64,000 nucleotides of DNA from Pseudomonas anatoliensis (GCF_017976235.1 NZ_JACVHC010000002.1:832432-896431), one strand, 5' to 3'. Positions 54,641 through 63,914 are shown, counted from the stretch's first letter. Notes: a model not told the origin generated them from the letters alone. Made by a program: numbers and translations.

Positions 54641-54753
54641 GACGTTCTCCCTGTTTTTGTTTTTGCGAAATGTTGCTTCACCGGATTCCCGGAAGGATCA
54701 ATATAGAACTGTCTTCCCGGCCAGGAATTTCGCCCGACGAGCAGCAGCTCACA

Positions 54754-55206
54754 TTACCTATCCAAAAAGTGCGCCCCCGGCCCCTGTTCACCCAGCACAT
54801 CCCCCTGATTGCGTAACGGACACGCCTCCATCGACAGGCAGCCACAACCGATGCAGCCATTGAGCCGGTCGCGCAGCAGCGTCAGTTGATTGATCCGTTC
54901 ATCCAGTTCCCGTCGCCACTGCTGCGATAGAAACTTCCAGTCCGCCGCCGTCGGTGCGCGATCGTCGGGGAGGACTTTCAGTGCTTCGCCAATCTCCGCC
55001 AGCGGAATCCCCAGACGCTGCGCAACTTTGATCAATGCCACTCGACGCAGCACGGCGCGCGCATAGCGTCGCTGATTGCCAGCATTGCGCTGGCTCTTGA
55101 TCAAACCCTTGGACTCATAAAAATGCAGGGCCGTGACCGCAACACCGCTACGCGACGCGACTTCGCCGACGGTGAGGGGCTTGTGCAGGTTTTCCTTGGT
55201 GACCAT
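54754..55206 (-). CDS. soxR: Redox-sensitive transcriptional activator SoxR
   Basis: 150 residues of the MerR family: DNA-binding domain ([26 protein letters not shown]), dimer helix, then the [2Fe-2S] cysteines C-x2-C-x-C-x5-C in [15 protein letters not shown]. Oxidation of the cluster by redox-cycling compounds such as phenazines activates target promoters. Divergent from a monooxygenase-like gene, with a SoxR-box-like dyad between them, as for PA2273-PA2274 in P. aeruginosa. Confidence 0.95.
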   Translation of the reverse strand: MVTKENLHKPLTVGEVASRSGVAVTALHFYESKGLIKSQRNAGNQRRYARAVLRRVALIKVAQRLGIPLAEIGEALKVLPDDRAPTAADWKFLSQQWRRELDERINQLTLLRDRLNGCIGCGCLSMEACPLRNQGDVLGEQGPGAHFLDR

Positions 55207-55223
55207 GGTGAAATTGCTCTTGA

Positions 55224-55241
55224 CCTTGACTTAACTAGAGG
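55224..55241. promoter_or_regulatory. SoxR-box-like dyad
   Basis: CCTTGACTTAACTAGAGG read on the minus strand is CCTCTAGTTAAGTCAAGG, matching the SoxR box CCTCAAGTTAACTTGAGG at 14 of 18 positions. It lies between soxR and the divergent gene. Confidence 0.75.
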
Positions 55242-55299
55242 TTTTACCCTGCGCTTCTTCGAGTCGCAAGATTCGCCTTACAGCCAAGTGGGGAATTTC

Positions 55300-55665
55300 A
55301 TGCAAGCATCAGCGAAAAACCGCAGCTTCACCCAATTGATCGAATTCGAGATCGAGCCTCGGCAGCAACCGGGACTGGTCTCGGCGCTGTCGATGCAGAC
55401 TGAACGCCTGGCCCAGCGCTACCAGGGTTTTGTCAGCGCGAGCGTGCAAGCCAGCGACGATGGTCGGCGGGTATTGAGCTTGCTGCAATGGCAGACTCGC
55501 GAGGCGGGGGAGGCGGCGTTCCGCAGTTTCGAAAGCGGTGAACAGGATTTCTGGGAGTTGATCCGCGCCCATCAGGCGAAAACAGTGACCTTCAATTCGT
55601 TTCAGGTACTGAGCAGCATCGCCCGCAGTCACGACGATGCGTTGCACTGCAACCTGGTCGGTTAG
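55300..55665 (+). CDS. Antibiotic biosynthesis monooxygenase (ABM)-domain protein
   Basis: 121 residues from the ATG at 55300; a longer frame runs back through the SoxR box and into soxR and is rejected. One ferredoxin-like ABM domain: FTQLIEFEIEPRQQPGLVSALS, VSASVQASDDGRRVLSLLQWQT, FRSFESGEQDFWELIRAHQ. Function unknown, possibly a quinone- or phenazine-related monooxygenase. Position and box predict control by SoxR. Confidence 0.82.
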   Translation: MQASAKNRSFTQLIEFEIEPRQQPGLVSALSMQTERLAQRYQGFVSASVQASDDGRRVLSLLQWQTREAGEAAFRSFESGEQDFWELIRAHQAKTVTFNSFQVLSSIARSHDDALHCNLVG

Positions 55666-55816
55666 ATCGGCAGCTTTGTCAGGCGCTCATCTTGGAGAGA
55701 TATGTGGGTTAGTGACGATTTGCTGATAGCCACTATTGAAAGCGTTGATTTCTGCGCAGGCGTGTCGGGGCGTAGCCTTTCTCCATCGACCCCACATTGC
55801 CCGCCAGGACGCTCCA

Positions 55817-56086
55817 ATGAATCATTTACTGACTGTTTCGCTGTTGCTCGCCGTCTCCGTACTCGCCGGATGTGCCAGCCATGTTTCTCCGGAGCTGCGG
55901 CCCTACTCGGCAGAAGAATCTCGGGAACTGGCCATGGAGGCGCTGAACCGCAGCGGTTTGTCGTTTGACGAATACCATGCCAAAAAAGCGCGATTACTTG
56001 GCCAGCCACAGAAGGCCTTCAGTTTTGACAAGCAGGGCGAGATGAGCGCTGAACGTGCCGTACAGCTGCATGGTCGGCCTAGCTGA
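55817..56086 (+). CDS. Small predicted lipoprotein
   Basis: 89 residues; the ATG at 55817 follows AGGA and starts a clean signal peptide MNHLLTVSLLLAVSVLAGC with lipobox LAGC (Cys at 19). The mature part is short and hydrophilic (AEESRELAMEALNRSGLSFDEYHAKKARLLGQ). No known family; presumed anchored in the outer membrane as residue +2 is Ala. Confidence 0.75.
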   Translation: MNHLLTVSLLLAVSVLAGCASHVSPELRPYSAEESRELAMEALNRSGLSFDEYHAKKARLLGQPQKAFSFDKQGEMSAERAVQLHGRPS

Positions 56087-56185
56087 AAACAAACTGTACT
56101 GGTTGAAGTTTTAGCCAACTGTCCGTGGGTTTGCCGGGCCGCGTGGGGTAGGGTCTACACCTGAATGACCCTGACGGACTGCACC

Positions 56186-56800
56186 ATGAACCTCTCGCTT
56201 GATTTACTGCTGGGCTTTGCCCTGTTTGCCCTTGTCACCTCGATTACGCCGGGGCCGAACAACACCATGTTGCTGGCATCGGGCGTCAATTTCGGATTTA
56301 ACCGCACCATCCCGCATATGCTCGGCATCACCTGTGGATTCTTCGTCCTTGTGGTCGCCGTAGGGTTTGGCCTGGGCGCGGTGTTTCAGTCCTATCCGAT
56401 CCTCTATACGGTCCTGCGCTACGTCGGCGCGGCGTATCTGTTGTATCTGGCATGGAAGATCGCCCATTCCGGGCCGGTCGGTGACAACGTCCAGGGCGAA
56501 GCCAAACCGATCAGCTATCTGGGCGCCGCCGCGTTCCAGTGGGTCAATCCCAAGGCGTGGATCATGGCCATTGGTGCCATCAGCACGTACACGCCGATGC
56601 AGGGATACTTCACCAACGTCGTGGTGATCGCCGCGGTGTTCGCCATCATCAACTTGCCGAGCGTCGGCGTCTGGGCAGCGTGTGGCACGCTATTGCGCAA
56701 TGTGCTGAAGGAACCGCGCTGGTTGCGCGTATTCAACTGGGGCATGGCGGCATTGTTGGTGATTTCGTTGTATCCGTTACTTCTTGAAAGCTTTAGCTGA
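56186..56800 (+). CDS. LysE/RhtB-family amino acid exporter
   Basis: 204 residues from the ATG at 56186. Six hydrophobic segments and the family start FALVTSITPGPNNTMLLASGVNFGFNRTIPHMLGI, then FQWVNPKAWIMAIGAIS. Exports amino acids or derivatives; substrate not predictable. Single gene. Confidence 0.9.
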   Translation: MNLSLDLLLGFALFALVTSITPGPNNTMLLASGVNFGFNRTIPHMLGITCGFFVLVVAVGFGLGAVFQSYPILYTVLRYVGAAYLLYLAWKIAHSGPVGDNVQGEAKPISYLGAAAFQWVNPKAWIMAIGAISTYTPMQGYFTNVVVIAAVFAIINLPSVGVWAACGTLLRNVLKEPRWLRVFNWGMAALLVISLYPLLLESFS

Positions 56801-57005
56801 CGCGTTGCTTCAACCGCCAGCCCGATGCCTGTTAAGCTCGGCTTCAGGAGCGTTCCTACGCACTTTTAATGAAGTTGTCCTTCTTTAACGGCATCCGATC
56901 AGGTATTGATGACGCTCTCGAACCGACGCGCAGCTCACGAGGCTGCGCGGTGCCGTTTGCAGACACGAGCCTCCTGATCCCGGAACACGCTCTGCGAGTC
57001 TTTTT

Positions 57006-58172
57006 ATGAACACACGTCCGTTGTATTTCGATTACGCCGCCACCACCCCGGTGGACGAGCGGGTCATCCAGGTGATGATTGAATGCCTGGGGTTTCACGG
57101 TAATTTCGGCAACCCGGCCTCCAGCTCCCACGCGTTCGGCCAGCAGGCCCGGCAGACGGTCGAGCAGGCCCGCCGGCAAGTCGCCGAACTAGTCGGGGCA
57201 CAAGCTGAACAGATCGTCTGGACCTCCGGTGCCACCGAGTCCAATAACCTCGCGCTCAAAGGCGTGGCGCAGGCGCGCGGTGTCTCTGGCGGCCACATCA
57301 TTACCAGCCAGATCGAACACAAAGCCATTCTCGATACCGCCCGCCAGTTGCAGGACGCCGGCATTGCCGTGACCTATCTGGTCCCGGACGCCGATGGATT
57401 GATCACACCGCAGGCGGTCAGCGAAGCGATGCGCGATGACACCTTTCTGGTCTCGCTGATGCTGGTCAACAACGAACTCGGCACTGTCAACGACATCCCG
57501 GCCATCGGTGAAATCGTCCGCGGTCGCGAGGCGCTGTTCCATGTCGATGCGGCACAGGGCGCCGGCAAAGTGGCGATCGACCTGGCGCAGTGGCCGGTGG
57601 ATCTGATGTCGTTTTCGGCGCATAAACTCTATGGTCCCAAAGGCATTGGCGCATTGTACGTCGGGCCGCGGGCGCAGCAACGCGTGCAGGCACAGATTCA
57701 TGGTGGCGGACACGAAAGCGGCTTGCGCTCCGGGACGCTGGCAACCCATCAGATTGCCGGAATGGGCGCCGCATTCGCGTTGGCCGCTGGCGCTTTCGAT
57801 GAAGAGAAAAAATCCATCGTCGCGTTGCGCGAATGCTTGCTCGAACAATTGTTGAGCCTGCCCGGCGTACGTCTTAATGGCAGTGCCAGTCAGCGCATTG
57901 CGCACACCTTGAGCCTGACGTTCAGTGAGGGCGAATTCAACAGCGCGGCGCTGAGCCATTCGATCGCGTTTTCCGCGACCTCAGCCTGTAACTCCGCGAG
58001 CAACGCGCCATCCCACGTGTTGGTGGCGCTGGGACATGATGCGCGGCTGGCGGGGCGTACCATTCGCTTGAGCCTCGGCCGTTTCACCACCGCGGAAGAT
58101 GTCGACAAGGCTTGCGAATTGATCAAGAGCGCCTGCGCCAGTGCTCCGGCATTCTGGGCGACAGGGCTATAA
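57006..58172 (+). CDS. Cysteine desulfurase (IscS/NifS family)
   Basis: 388 residues of the class V PLP enzymes: YFDYAATTPVDERV, SGATESNNLALKG, TSQIEHKAIL (His stacking PLP), HVDAAQGAGKV (Asp), SFSAHKLYGPKG (Schiff-base Lys), GGGHESGLRSGT, and the catalytic-cysteine loop SATSACNSASN. It moves sulfur from cysteine to acceptors. It is not in an isc operon; it is followed by aminopeptidase P, and is therefore a second desulfurase rather than the housekeeping IscS. Confidence 0.9.
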   Translation: MNTRPLYFDYAATTPVDERVIQVMIECLGFHGNFGNPASSSHAFGQQARQTVEQARRQVAELVGAQAEQIVWTSGATESNNLALKGVAQARGVSGGHIITSQIEHKAILDTARQLQDAGIAVTYLVPDADGLITPQAVSEAMRDDTFLVSLMLVNNELGTVNDIPAIGEIVRGREALFHVDAAQGAGKVAIDLAQWPVDLMSFSAHKLYGPKGIGALYVGPRAQQRVQAQIHGGGHESGLRSGTLATHQIAGMGAAFALAAGAFDEEKKSIVALRECLLEQLLSLPGVRLNGSASQRIAHTLSLTFSEGEFNSAALSHSIAFSATSACNSASNAPSHVLVALGHDARLAGRTIRLSLGRFTTAEDVDKACELIKSACASAPAFWATGL

Positions 58173-58227
58173 CCAGCCGATCCAACGGCTACGAACAATA
58201 ACGAACAAGTGATTAGCAGGAGACATG

Positions 58228-60036
58228 ATGAGTACCCAGACCTTGACCGAAGGATCGGTGCCCCAGCGCCTGGCGCGCACCCGTGAACTGATGCGCCGCG
58301 AAGGCATTCATGCGTTATTGGTGCCCTCCGCCGACCCGCATCTGTCGGAGTATTTGCCGGGTTACTGGCAGGGCCGGCAGTGGCTGTCGGGCTTTCATGG
58401 TTCGGTCGGGACACTGATAGTCACCCTCGATTTCGCCGGCGTCTGGGCCGACAGTCGTTACTGGGAACAGGCGACCAAGGAACTCAACGGCAGCGGCATC
58501 GAACTGGTCAAGCTGCAACCAGGGCAGCCGAGCCCGCTGGACTGGCTGGCTGAGCAGACCCCGGAAGGTGGCGTGGTTGCAGTAGACGGCGCAGTGATGG
58601 CCGTGGCTTCGGCGCGCACTCTGAGCAGCAAACTCGAAGCACGCGGCGCGCGTCTGCGTACCGATATCGATCTGCTCAAGGATGTCTGGAGCGACCGCCC
58701 GACTCTGCCAAACGCGCCGATCTATCAGCATCTGCCGCCGCAAGCGACCGTCAGCCGTGGCGAGAAACTCGCCAAACTGCGCGAAAGCTTGCAAGAGCGC
58801 GGCGCCGACTGGCACTTCATCGCGACCCTCGACGATATCGCATGGCTGTTCAACCTGCGCGGCGGCGATGTGTCGTTCAACCCGGTGTTCGTCTCTTTCG
58901 CCCTGATCAATCAGCAGCAAGCCACGCTGTTCGTTGCGTTGAGCAAAGTTGATGCGCAGTTGCGTGCCGTGCTGGAACAGGACGGCGTGACGCTGCGCGA
59001 CTACAGCGAAGTATCCAGTGCCTTGCGCGCCGTACCGAGCGGCGCAAGCCTGCTGGTGGATCCCGCGCGAGTCACCAGCGGTCTGTTGGATAACCTCGAC
59101 AGTGGCGTAAAACTGGTCGAAGGCTTGAACCCGACCACACTGGCCAAGTCGCAAAAAAGTGAAGCGGATGCCGCGCACATTCGTAAAGCGATGGAGCAGG
59201 ACGGCGCGGCACTCTGCGAATTCTTCGCCTGGCTGGAATCGGCCTGGGGTCGTGAGCGCATTACCGAGTTGACCATCGACGAAAAACTCACCGCTGCCCG
59301 CGAGCGTCGTCCGGATTATGTGTCGCTGAGTTTCAATACCATCGCTGCGTTTAACGCCAATGGTGCGATGCCGCATTACCACGCCACCGAAGAAGAGCAC
59401 GCGGTGATCGAGGGTGATGGTTTGTTGCTGATCGACTCCGGTGGTCAGTATCTCGGCGGCACGACTGACATCACGCGCATGGTGCCGGTCGGTACGCCGA
59501 CTGAAGAACAGAAGCGCGATTGCACTCGCGTGTTGAAAGGCGTGATTGCGCTGTCGCGGGCACAGTTTCCGAAAGGCATTCTGTCGCCACTGCTCGACGC
59601 CATCGCGCGCGCGCCGATCTGGGCTGAAAGCGTGGATTACGGTCATGGCACCGGGCATGGCGTGGGTTACTTCCTCAATGTGCACGAAGGCCCGCAAGTG
59701 ATTGCCTATCAGGCAGCGCCGGCACCGCAGACCGCGATGCAACCGGGGATGATTACTTCGATCGAACCAGGCACTTATCGTCCGGGCCGGTGGGGCGTGC
59801 GCATCGAAAACCTGGCGATGAACCGTGAGGCGGGGAGTAGCGAGTTCGGCGAGTTCCTCAAGTTTGAAACCTTGACCCTGTGCCCGATCGATACGCGTTG
59901 TCTGCTGCCAGACTTGCTGAGTCAGGAGGAAAAGCAGTGGTTCAACGCCTATCACGCTGAGGTGCGTGAGCGCCTGAGCCCGTTGCTCGACGGTGCCGCT
60001 ATGGAATGGCTGAATACGCGTACTGCTGCAATCTGA
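58228..60036 (+). CDS. Xaa-Pro aminopeptidase (M24B)
   Basis: 602 residues (an ATG one codon earlier is possible), the long type with two creatinase-N domains (about 1-310) and a C-terminal pita-bread domain. The metal ligands are all present: LLIDSGGQYLGGTTDITRM (two Asp), HGTGHGVGYFLNVHEGP (His), TSIEPGTYRP and VRIENLAM (two Glu). It removes N-terminal residues before proline, with two Mn ions. Followed by a terminator-like hairpin. Confidence 0.92.
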   Translation: MSTQTLTEGSVPQRLARTRELMRREGIHALLVPSADPHLSEYLPGYWQGRQWLSGFHGSVGTLIVTLDFAGVWADSRYWEQATKELNGSGIELVKLQPGQPSPLDWLAEQTPEGGVVAVDGAVMAVASARTLSSKLEARGARLRTDIDLLKDVWSDRPTLPNAPIYQHLPPQATVSRGEKLAKLRESLQERGADWHFIATLDDIAWLFNLRGGDVSFNPVFVSFALINQQQATLFVALSKVDAQLRAVLEQDGVTLRDYSEVSSALRAVPSGASLLVDPARVTSGLLDNLDSGVKLVEGLNPTTLAKSQKSEADAAHIRKAMEQDGAALCEFFAWLESAWGRERITELTIDEKLTAARERRPDYVSLSFNTIAAFNANGAMPHYHATEEEHAVIEGDGLLLIDSGGQYLGGTTDITRMVPVGTPTEEQKRDCTRVLKGVIALSRAQFPKGILSPLLDAIARAPIWAESVDYGHGTGHGVGYFLNVHEGPQVIAYQAAPAPQTAMQPGMITSIEPGTYRPGRWGVRIENLAMNREAGSSEFGEFLKFETLTLCPIDTRCLLPDLLSQEEKQWFNAYHAEVRERLSPLLDGAAMEWLNTRTAAI

Positions 60037-60040
60037 TCGC

Positions 60041-60078
60041 ATGACAGGTGGGGGCTGAAATCAGTGCCCACCTGTCAT
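60041..60078. terminator. Perfect 12-bp hairpin between convergent genes
   Basis: atgacaggtggg (60041-60052) and cccacctgtcat (60067-60078). No long T-run, so perhaps bidirectional but weak. Confidence 0.7.
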
Positions 60079-60087
60079 CGTTTCGAT

Positions 60088-60684
60088 CTAAATCTGACGT
60101 AGTGCTTCCTCGACGAAGTCGAGACGATCCTGGCCGAAAAACATCTGATTGCCGATAAACAGGGTCGGAGCACCGAAAACGCCTCGTTTGACGGCCGTTT
60201 CAGTGTTGTCCTTCAGCGTAGCCTTGACAGTTTCGTCATTGGTCAGCGCCAGGACGTCATCGGGCTCGAACCCGTGTTCGCTCAACACGGCAACCACAGT
60301 TGCCGGGTCGCTCAGGTTTCTGCCCTCCACCCACAACGCCGTGAACAAGCAGTCGATAAACGCCTGAAAGCGTTCCGGCTGGCGCAGTTGTATGCCAGTG
60401 ACGGCGCGCATCAACAGCAGCGTATTGATCGGGAAATGCGGATTGAACTTGAGCGCTACGCCATAGAGTTTGGCGTACCGGTCCAGATCCTGAAACATGT
60501 AGCGACCCTTCGCTGGGATCATTGCCGGTGAGGCGTTGCCGGTCGCTTTGAAAACGCCACCCAGCAACATCGGAATGTAAATCAGCTGACTATTGGTTGC
60601 TGCGCAGATCTTCGGTAGCTGGGTGTAGGCCAGATAAGTGGCAGGGCTGCCGAGGTCGAAATAGAACTCCACGGTTTTGGTCAT
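60088..60684 (-). CDS. 2-hydroxychromene-2-carboxylate isomerase family (kappa-GST/DsbA-like)
   Basis: 198 residues with a DsbA-like thioredoxin fold: YFDLGSPATYLAYTQLP with the Ser in the place of a catalytic Cys, a helical insert, and GVFGAPTLFIGNQMFFGQDRLDFVEEAL. Such enzymes isomerise aromatic intermediates with glutathione. It lies 37 bases after the SDR gene, likely in one operon controlled by the divergent TetR regulator. The true substrate is unknown. Confidence 0.85.
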   Translation of the reverse strand: MTKTVEFYFDLGSPATYLAYTQLPKICAATNSQLIYIPMLLGGVFKATGNASPAMIPAKGRYMFQDLDRYAKLYGVALKFNPHFPINTLLLMRAVTGIQLRQPERFQAFIDCLFTALWVEGRNLSDPATVVAVLSEHGFEPDDVLALTNDETVKATLKDNTETAVKRGVFGAPTLFIGNQMFFGQDRLDFVEEALRQI

Positions 60685-60721
60685 TTTCGCTGCTCTCTAT
60701 TTATTGTTATGGGCGGTGGGT

Positions 60722-61450
60722 TTACCAGCGTTCATTCCAAGGGCGCAGATCCAGCTCGAACGTCCATGCATCGCGTGGCTGGCTGTGCAGATACCAGTAA
60801 TTTTCGGCGATGTGCTCGGGATTGAGAATGCCGTCCTGATCCTTGGTGGCGTATTTCTCAGGGAAACTGTTGCGGATGAAATCCGTATCAATGGCACCAT
60901 CGACGACGATATGGGCAACATGAATGTTCATCGGGCCCAATTCGCGAGCCATGCTTTGTGCGAGCGCGCGGATGCCATGCTTGGCGCCGGCGAATGCGGC
61001 GAATCCCGATGCGCCGCGCAGTCCGGCAGTCGCACCAGTGAACAGAATGGTTCCGCGTTTGCGCGTGACCATGCGTTTTGCCACTTCACGAGCATTGAGA
61101 AAACCTGAGAAACAAGCCATCTCCCAGATCTTGAAGTATTTGCGAGCGGTTTCTTCAAGGATGCTGCACGGCACGTTGGCGCCGATATTGAAGACAAAAG
61201 CTTCAATCGGGCCGAGGCGGGCTTCAATGTCTTCGATCAGCGCGATGACGTCTTCTTCCTTGCGTGCATCGCAAGCAAAGCCGTGAGCTTCGCCGCCTTC
61301 GGCCTGAATCGCGTCCACCAGCGGCTGCAATTTTTCGGCACTGCGTCGCGTGACGCAGGCAACGAATCCTTCCTTGGCAAAACGCTTGGCAATCGCACCG
61401 CCTGTGGCATCACCAGCACCGACAACCAATACGACCTTCTTGTTATTCAT
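60722..61450 (-). CDS. SDR-family protein with Phe in place of catalytic Tyr
   Basis: 242 residues: Rossmann start VLVVGAGDATGGAIAKRF, ACDARKEEDV, FNIGANVPCS, then the active-site region TGATAGLRGASGFAAFAGAKHGIRALAQSMARELG. The position of the catalytic Tyr in YxxxK is Phe, while Lys remains. It is thus a divergent SDR; members with this FAxAK motif are common but uncharacterised to my knowledge. First gene of the pair with the isomerase. Confidence 0.82.
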   Translation of the reverse strand: MNNKKVVLVVGAGDATGGAIAKRFAKEGFVACVTRRSAEKLQPLVDAIQAEGGEAHGFACDARKEEDVIALIEDIEARLGPIEAFVFNIGANVPCSILEETARKYFKIWEMACFSGFLNAREVAKRMVTRKRGTILFTGATAGLRGASGFAAFAGAKHGIRALAQSMARELGPMNIHVAHIVVDGAIDTDFIRNSFPEKYATKDQDGILNPEHIAENYWYLHSQPRDAWTFELDLRPWNERW

Positions 61451-61468
61451 GGGTGAACCCCTTTAGTA

Positions 61469-61493
61469 AACGATCGTTAAGTGAACGAACGTT
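61469..61493. promoter_or_regulatory. Operator-like repeats of the TetR regulator
   Basis: Two palindromic decamers, AACGATCGTT (61469-61478) and AACGAACGTT (61484-61493), 15 bases apart start to start, between the divergent SDR and TetR genes. Confidence 0.7.
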
Positions 61494-61542
61494 ATGCTAG
61501 GATTCGGCCAGCGTCAAGGTGGTCAATTCGAGGGCAAAAAAC

Positions 61543-62106
61543 ATGCGTTACTCCGCTAGTCACAAGCTGGAAACCCGGGAAAAACTATTGCAGAGCAGTG
61601 CGCTGTCGGCCAAGCGATCCGGGTTTTCCACGGTCGGCGTCGATGGTTTGATGAAGGCTATCGGGCTGAGCGGAGCGGCGTTTTACAGTCACTTCTCCTC
61701 GAAGGATGCGTTGTTCACTGCCATCGTCGAGAGGGAGTTGGGGCAAAGCCTTGAGCGGCTGGGCGGGCAGGGGGCGCAGGATCGTGAGCGGCTGGAGCGT
61801 TGCCTCAAACACTACTTGAGCATGGCTCACGTTGAGCAGCCTGAGTCCGGCTGTGCGTTGCCGGCGTTAGGCGCGGAAATCGCCCGTTCGGATATTCAGG
61901 TGCGTGAGCAGGCCGAGTTGTGGATCTGCAGGGTTCAGGACAGTTGGGCGCAGATACTTGAGAGCGACAGCCTGGCGTGGTCGATTCTGTCGCAATGCGT
62001 TGGCGCGTTAGTGGTGGCGCGAATGCTGGCCACGCCGGACATTCAGCGCAAGGTGCTGAAGTCCAGCAGTGACGAAATTGGGCGTCAGATCTCCCGGCAG
62101 CCGTGA
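61543..62106 (+). CDS. TetR-family transcriptional regulator
   Basis: 187 residues from the ATG at 61543 after GAGGG. The N-terminal helix-turn-helix is LLQSSALSAKRSGFSTVGVDGLMKAIGLSG followed by AFYSHFSSKDALFTAIV. C-terminal ligand domain with ALPALGAEIARSDIQVR, usual for the group that includes repressors of xenobiotic-response operons. It probably represses itself and the divergent SDR-isomerase operon via the AACG-N2-CGTT repeats. Confidence 0.88.
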   Translation: MRYSASHKLETREKLLQSSALSAKRSGFSTVGVDGLMKAIGLSGAAFYSHFSSKDALFTAIVERELGQSLERLGGQGAQDRERLERCLKHYLSMAHVEQPESGCALPALGAEIARSDIQVREQAELWICRVQDSWAQILESDSLAWSILSQCVGALVVARMLATPDIQRKVLKSSSDEIGRQISRQP

Positions 62107-62107
62107 T

Positions 62108-62389
62108 CTATTTGCAGATGACGATCATGCTGCGGCTGGTGTAGCCAGCGGGATTGAGACCGAATGGATAGTCACCGGGCTCCTCCACGGAATCCCCTGA
62201 CTTGGCGATGACCTTATAGCCTTTCGGGGCGCAGGAGTTGGCTGCGCTGGTATAGCACTTGTCCCAAGAGGACGAGAGTCCCGAACAGTTGATGTGCAGC
62301 CCTTTCTTACCGTGCTTCACCTGGGTTTTCGAGGTCGCCGCGCAGCCCGCAACCGCGAGTACGGCGATCAATATCAAAATTCGTTTCAT
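62108..62389 (-). CDS. Small predicted lipoprotein with conserved cysteines
   Basis: 93 residues: signal peptide MKRILILIAVLAVAGC with lipobox VAGC, then a mature part with four further cysteines (GLHINCSGLSSSWDKCYTSAANSC and the last residues VICK). Such small WxxCY...C lipoproteins are common in proteobacteria, without known function. One base separates it from the stop of the convergent TetR gene. Confidence 0.78.
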   Translation of the reverse strand: MKRILILIAVLAVAGCAATSKTQVKHGKKGLHINCSGLSSSWDKCYTSAANSCAPKGYKVIAKSGDSVEEPGDYPFGLNPAGYTSRSMIVICK

Positions 62390-62557
62390 TACCGTCCTTA
62401 TAGCGGGCGCGAGTCTGATGCTCCGGTCTGCCTGTATTCGCTTGCGCTCTAGGCGTATCGAAATCCCAGTCGGAAAAAATCCATATCTGGCATTGGGTTG
62501 CGAGCCTAAACATGGCCTAAATGAACGCCAATTGCCAGACCTTCGTCAAATCCTGTT

Positions 62558-63445
62558 TCAATCCGCCGCTATGGCAGGCTTGGCGGCGTTGCCCATGGTC
62601 ATGGTCGCACCAACGGAAGCCAGAATAATGCACAGGATCGCCATCCATTGTGACAACGTGAGGTATTCCTGCAAAAACAGCAGGCCCGACAGCGCGCCGA
62701 ATGCCGGTTCGATACTCATCAATGTACCGAAGGTCCGCGCGGGCATTCGAGTGAGAGCAACCATTTCCAGGGTGTAGGGCAGGGCGGTGGACAGGATGGC
62801 GACGCCGATGGCAATCGGGATCAGCGAGGGCGTCAGTAGCGCTGCGCCGGCATGCACGATGCCGATGGGAGCCACGAACAGCGCTGCGATCATCACGCCT
62901 AACGCTGCGGTCGTAACGCCGTTATCAGCACCGGCCCTCTGACCAAACAGAATGTATAGCGCCCAGCAGACCCCGGCACCCAATGCATACCCGGCCCCAA
63001 CCAGGTCGATTCCCGCGGTTGTTGCCCCCGTCGGTATCAATAGCAGCAGGCCGGCTATGGCCAGGCCGATCCACAGAAAGTCGATGGCGCGCCGGGATGC
63101 ATATATAGCTACGGCCAATGGGCCGGTAAATTCGAGAGCAACGGCGATGCCGAGCGGCACTGTGCGCAATGACATATAGAAGAGGAAGTTCATGCCTCCC
63201 AACGCCATGCCGTAGACGATCACCGTGCGCAGCGACTTGGCTGTCAGCTTTGCTCGCCATGGGCGCAGCAATAACAGCATGATCACACTCGCGAAAATCA
63301 GGCGCAGGGTTGTCGTCCCCTGAGCGCCCACCACTGGAAACATGCTTTTGGCCAGCGATGCTCCGGACTGGATCGATGCCATGGCTATCAATAGCAGGCC
63401 AACCGGGAACAGCATTGAGGCAAGAGAGCGAGGTTGGTCATTCAT
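62558..63445 (-). CDS. rhtA: EamA/RhtA-family exporter
   Basis: 295 residues from the ATG at 63445 (same length as E. coli RhtA); ten membrane helices in two EamA repeats. Typical segments: IQSGASLAKSMFPVVGAQGTTTLRL, SLRTVPLGIAVALEFTGPLAVA, LSTALPYTLEMVALTRMPARTFGTLMSIEPAFGALSGLLFLQE. RhtA exports threonine and homoserine; the substrate here is by similarity. Confidence 0.88.
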   Translation of the reverse strand: MNDQPRSLASMLFPVGLLLIAMASIQSGASLAKSMFPVVGAQGTTTLRLIFASVIMLLLLRPWRAKLTAKSLRTVIVYGMALGGMNFLFYMSLRTVPLGIAVALEFTGPLAVAIYASRRAIDFLWIGLAIAGLLLLIPTGATTAGIDLVGAGYALGAGVCWALYILFGQRAGADNGVTTAALGVMIAALFVAPIGIVHAGAALLTPSLIPIAIGVAILSTALPYTLEMVALTRMPARTFGTLMSIEPAFGALSGLLFLQEYLTLSQWMAILCIILASVGATMTMGNAAKPAIAAD

Positions 63446-63573
63446 TGCGCGGCATCGTCCAAGGTAATAGCGGGGGTTGTTGTAGGTGTTGGGCAATATA
63501 CTGCGCATTCATGTCTCTGACGTCTATATATAAGCTGGATTTTCGGAAGTTTCGATAAAAACGAAAATAGCGG

Positions 63574-63601
63574 TTGACGGCAGATTCCAGACGTCTATAA
63601 T
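63574..63601 (+). promoter_or_regulatory. Sigma-70 promoter of the rRNA operon, distal
   Basis: TTGACG (63574-63579), 16-base spacer, TATAAT (63596-63601). Points toward the rrn leader. Confidence 0.7.
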
Positions 63602-63776
63602 TCGCCCCACTTCCGGCGCAGTCGAAACGGAAAACTCCTTGAGATTCAATGAGTTAAGTAGGTTTCGAGAGCGGGTCGCTTCAGTTCATCGAAGCCTGGA
63701 AGGAGTTGAAAGAGCGGTGATGTTTGGCTCTTTTAACGGTTCGATCTTCTCGGTCGAAAGCGGAGAAAAAGAGGTG

Positions 63777-63804
63777 TTGACAACAGCGAGTAACGCTGTA
63801 GAAT
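63777..63804 (+). promoter_or_regulatory. Sigma-70 promoter of the rRNA operon, middle
   Basis: TTGACA (63777-63782), 16-base spacer, TAGAAT (63799-63804). Confidence 0.8.
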
Positions 63805-63886
63805 TCGCCTCCCGCTAACGAGAGATCGGAAGCGCAAGTGGTTGAAGTTGTTGAAGAATTCTTCGAAAACTTCTGAAAATAATCAC

Positions 63887-63914
63887 TTGACAGCAAATGA
63901 GGCTGCTGTAGAAT
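63887..63914 (+). promoter_or_regulatory. Sigma-70 promoter of the rRNA operon, proximal
   Basis: TTGACA (63887-63892), 16-base spacer, TAGAAT (63909-63914), followed by a GC-rich discriminator gcgcgcctc, typical of stringently controlled rRNA promoters. Confidence 0.85.

Noticed and set aside
58315..60042. A 575-codon minus-strand frame opposite aminopeptidase P
   Set aside because: Antisense shadow; no motifs, and the opposite strand has all five metal ligands of an M24 peptidase.
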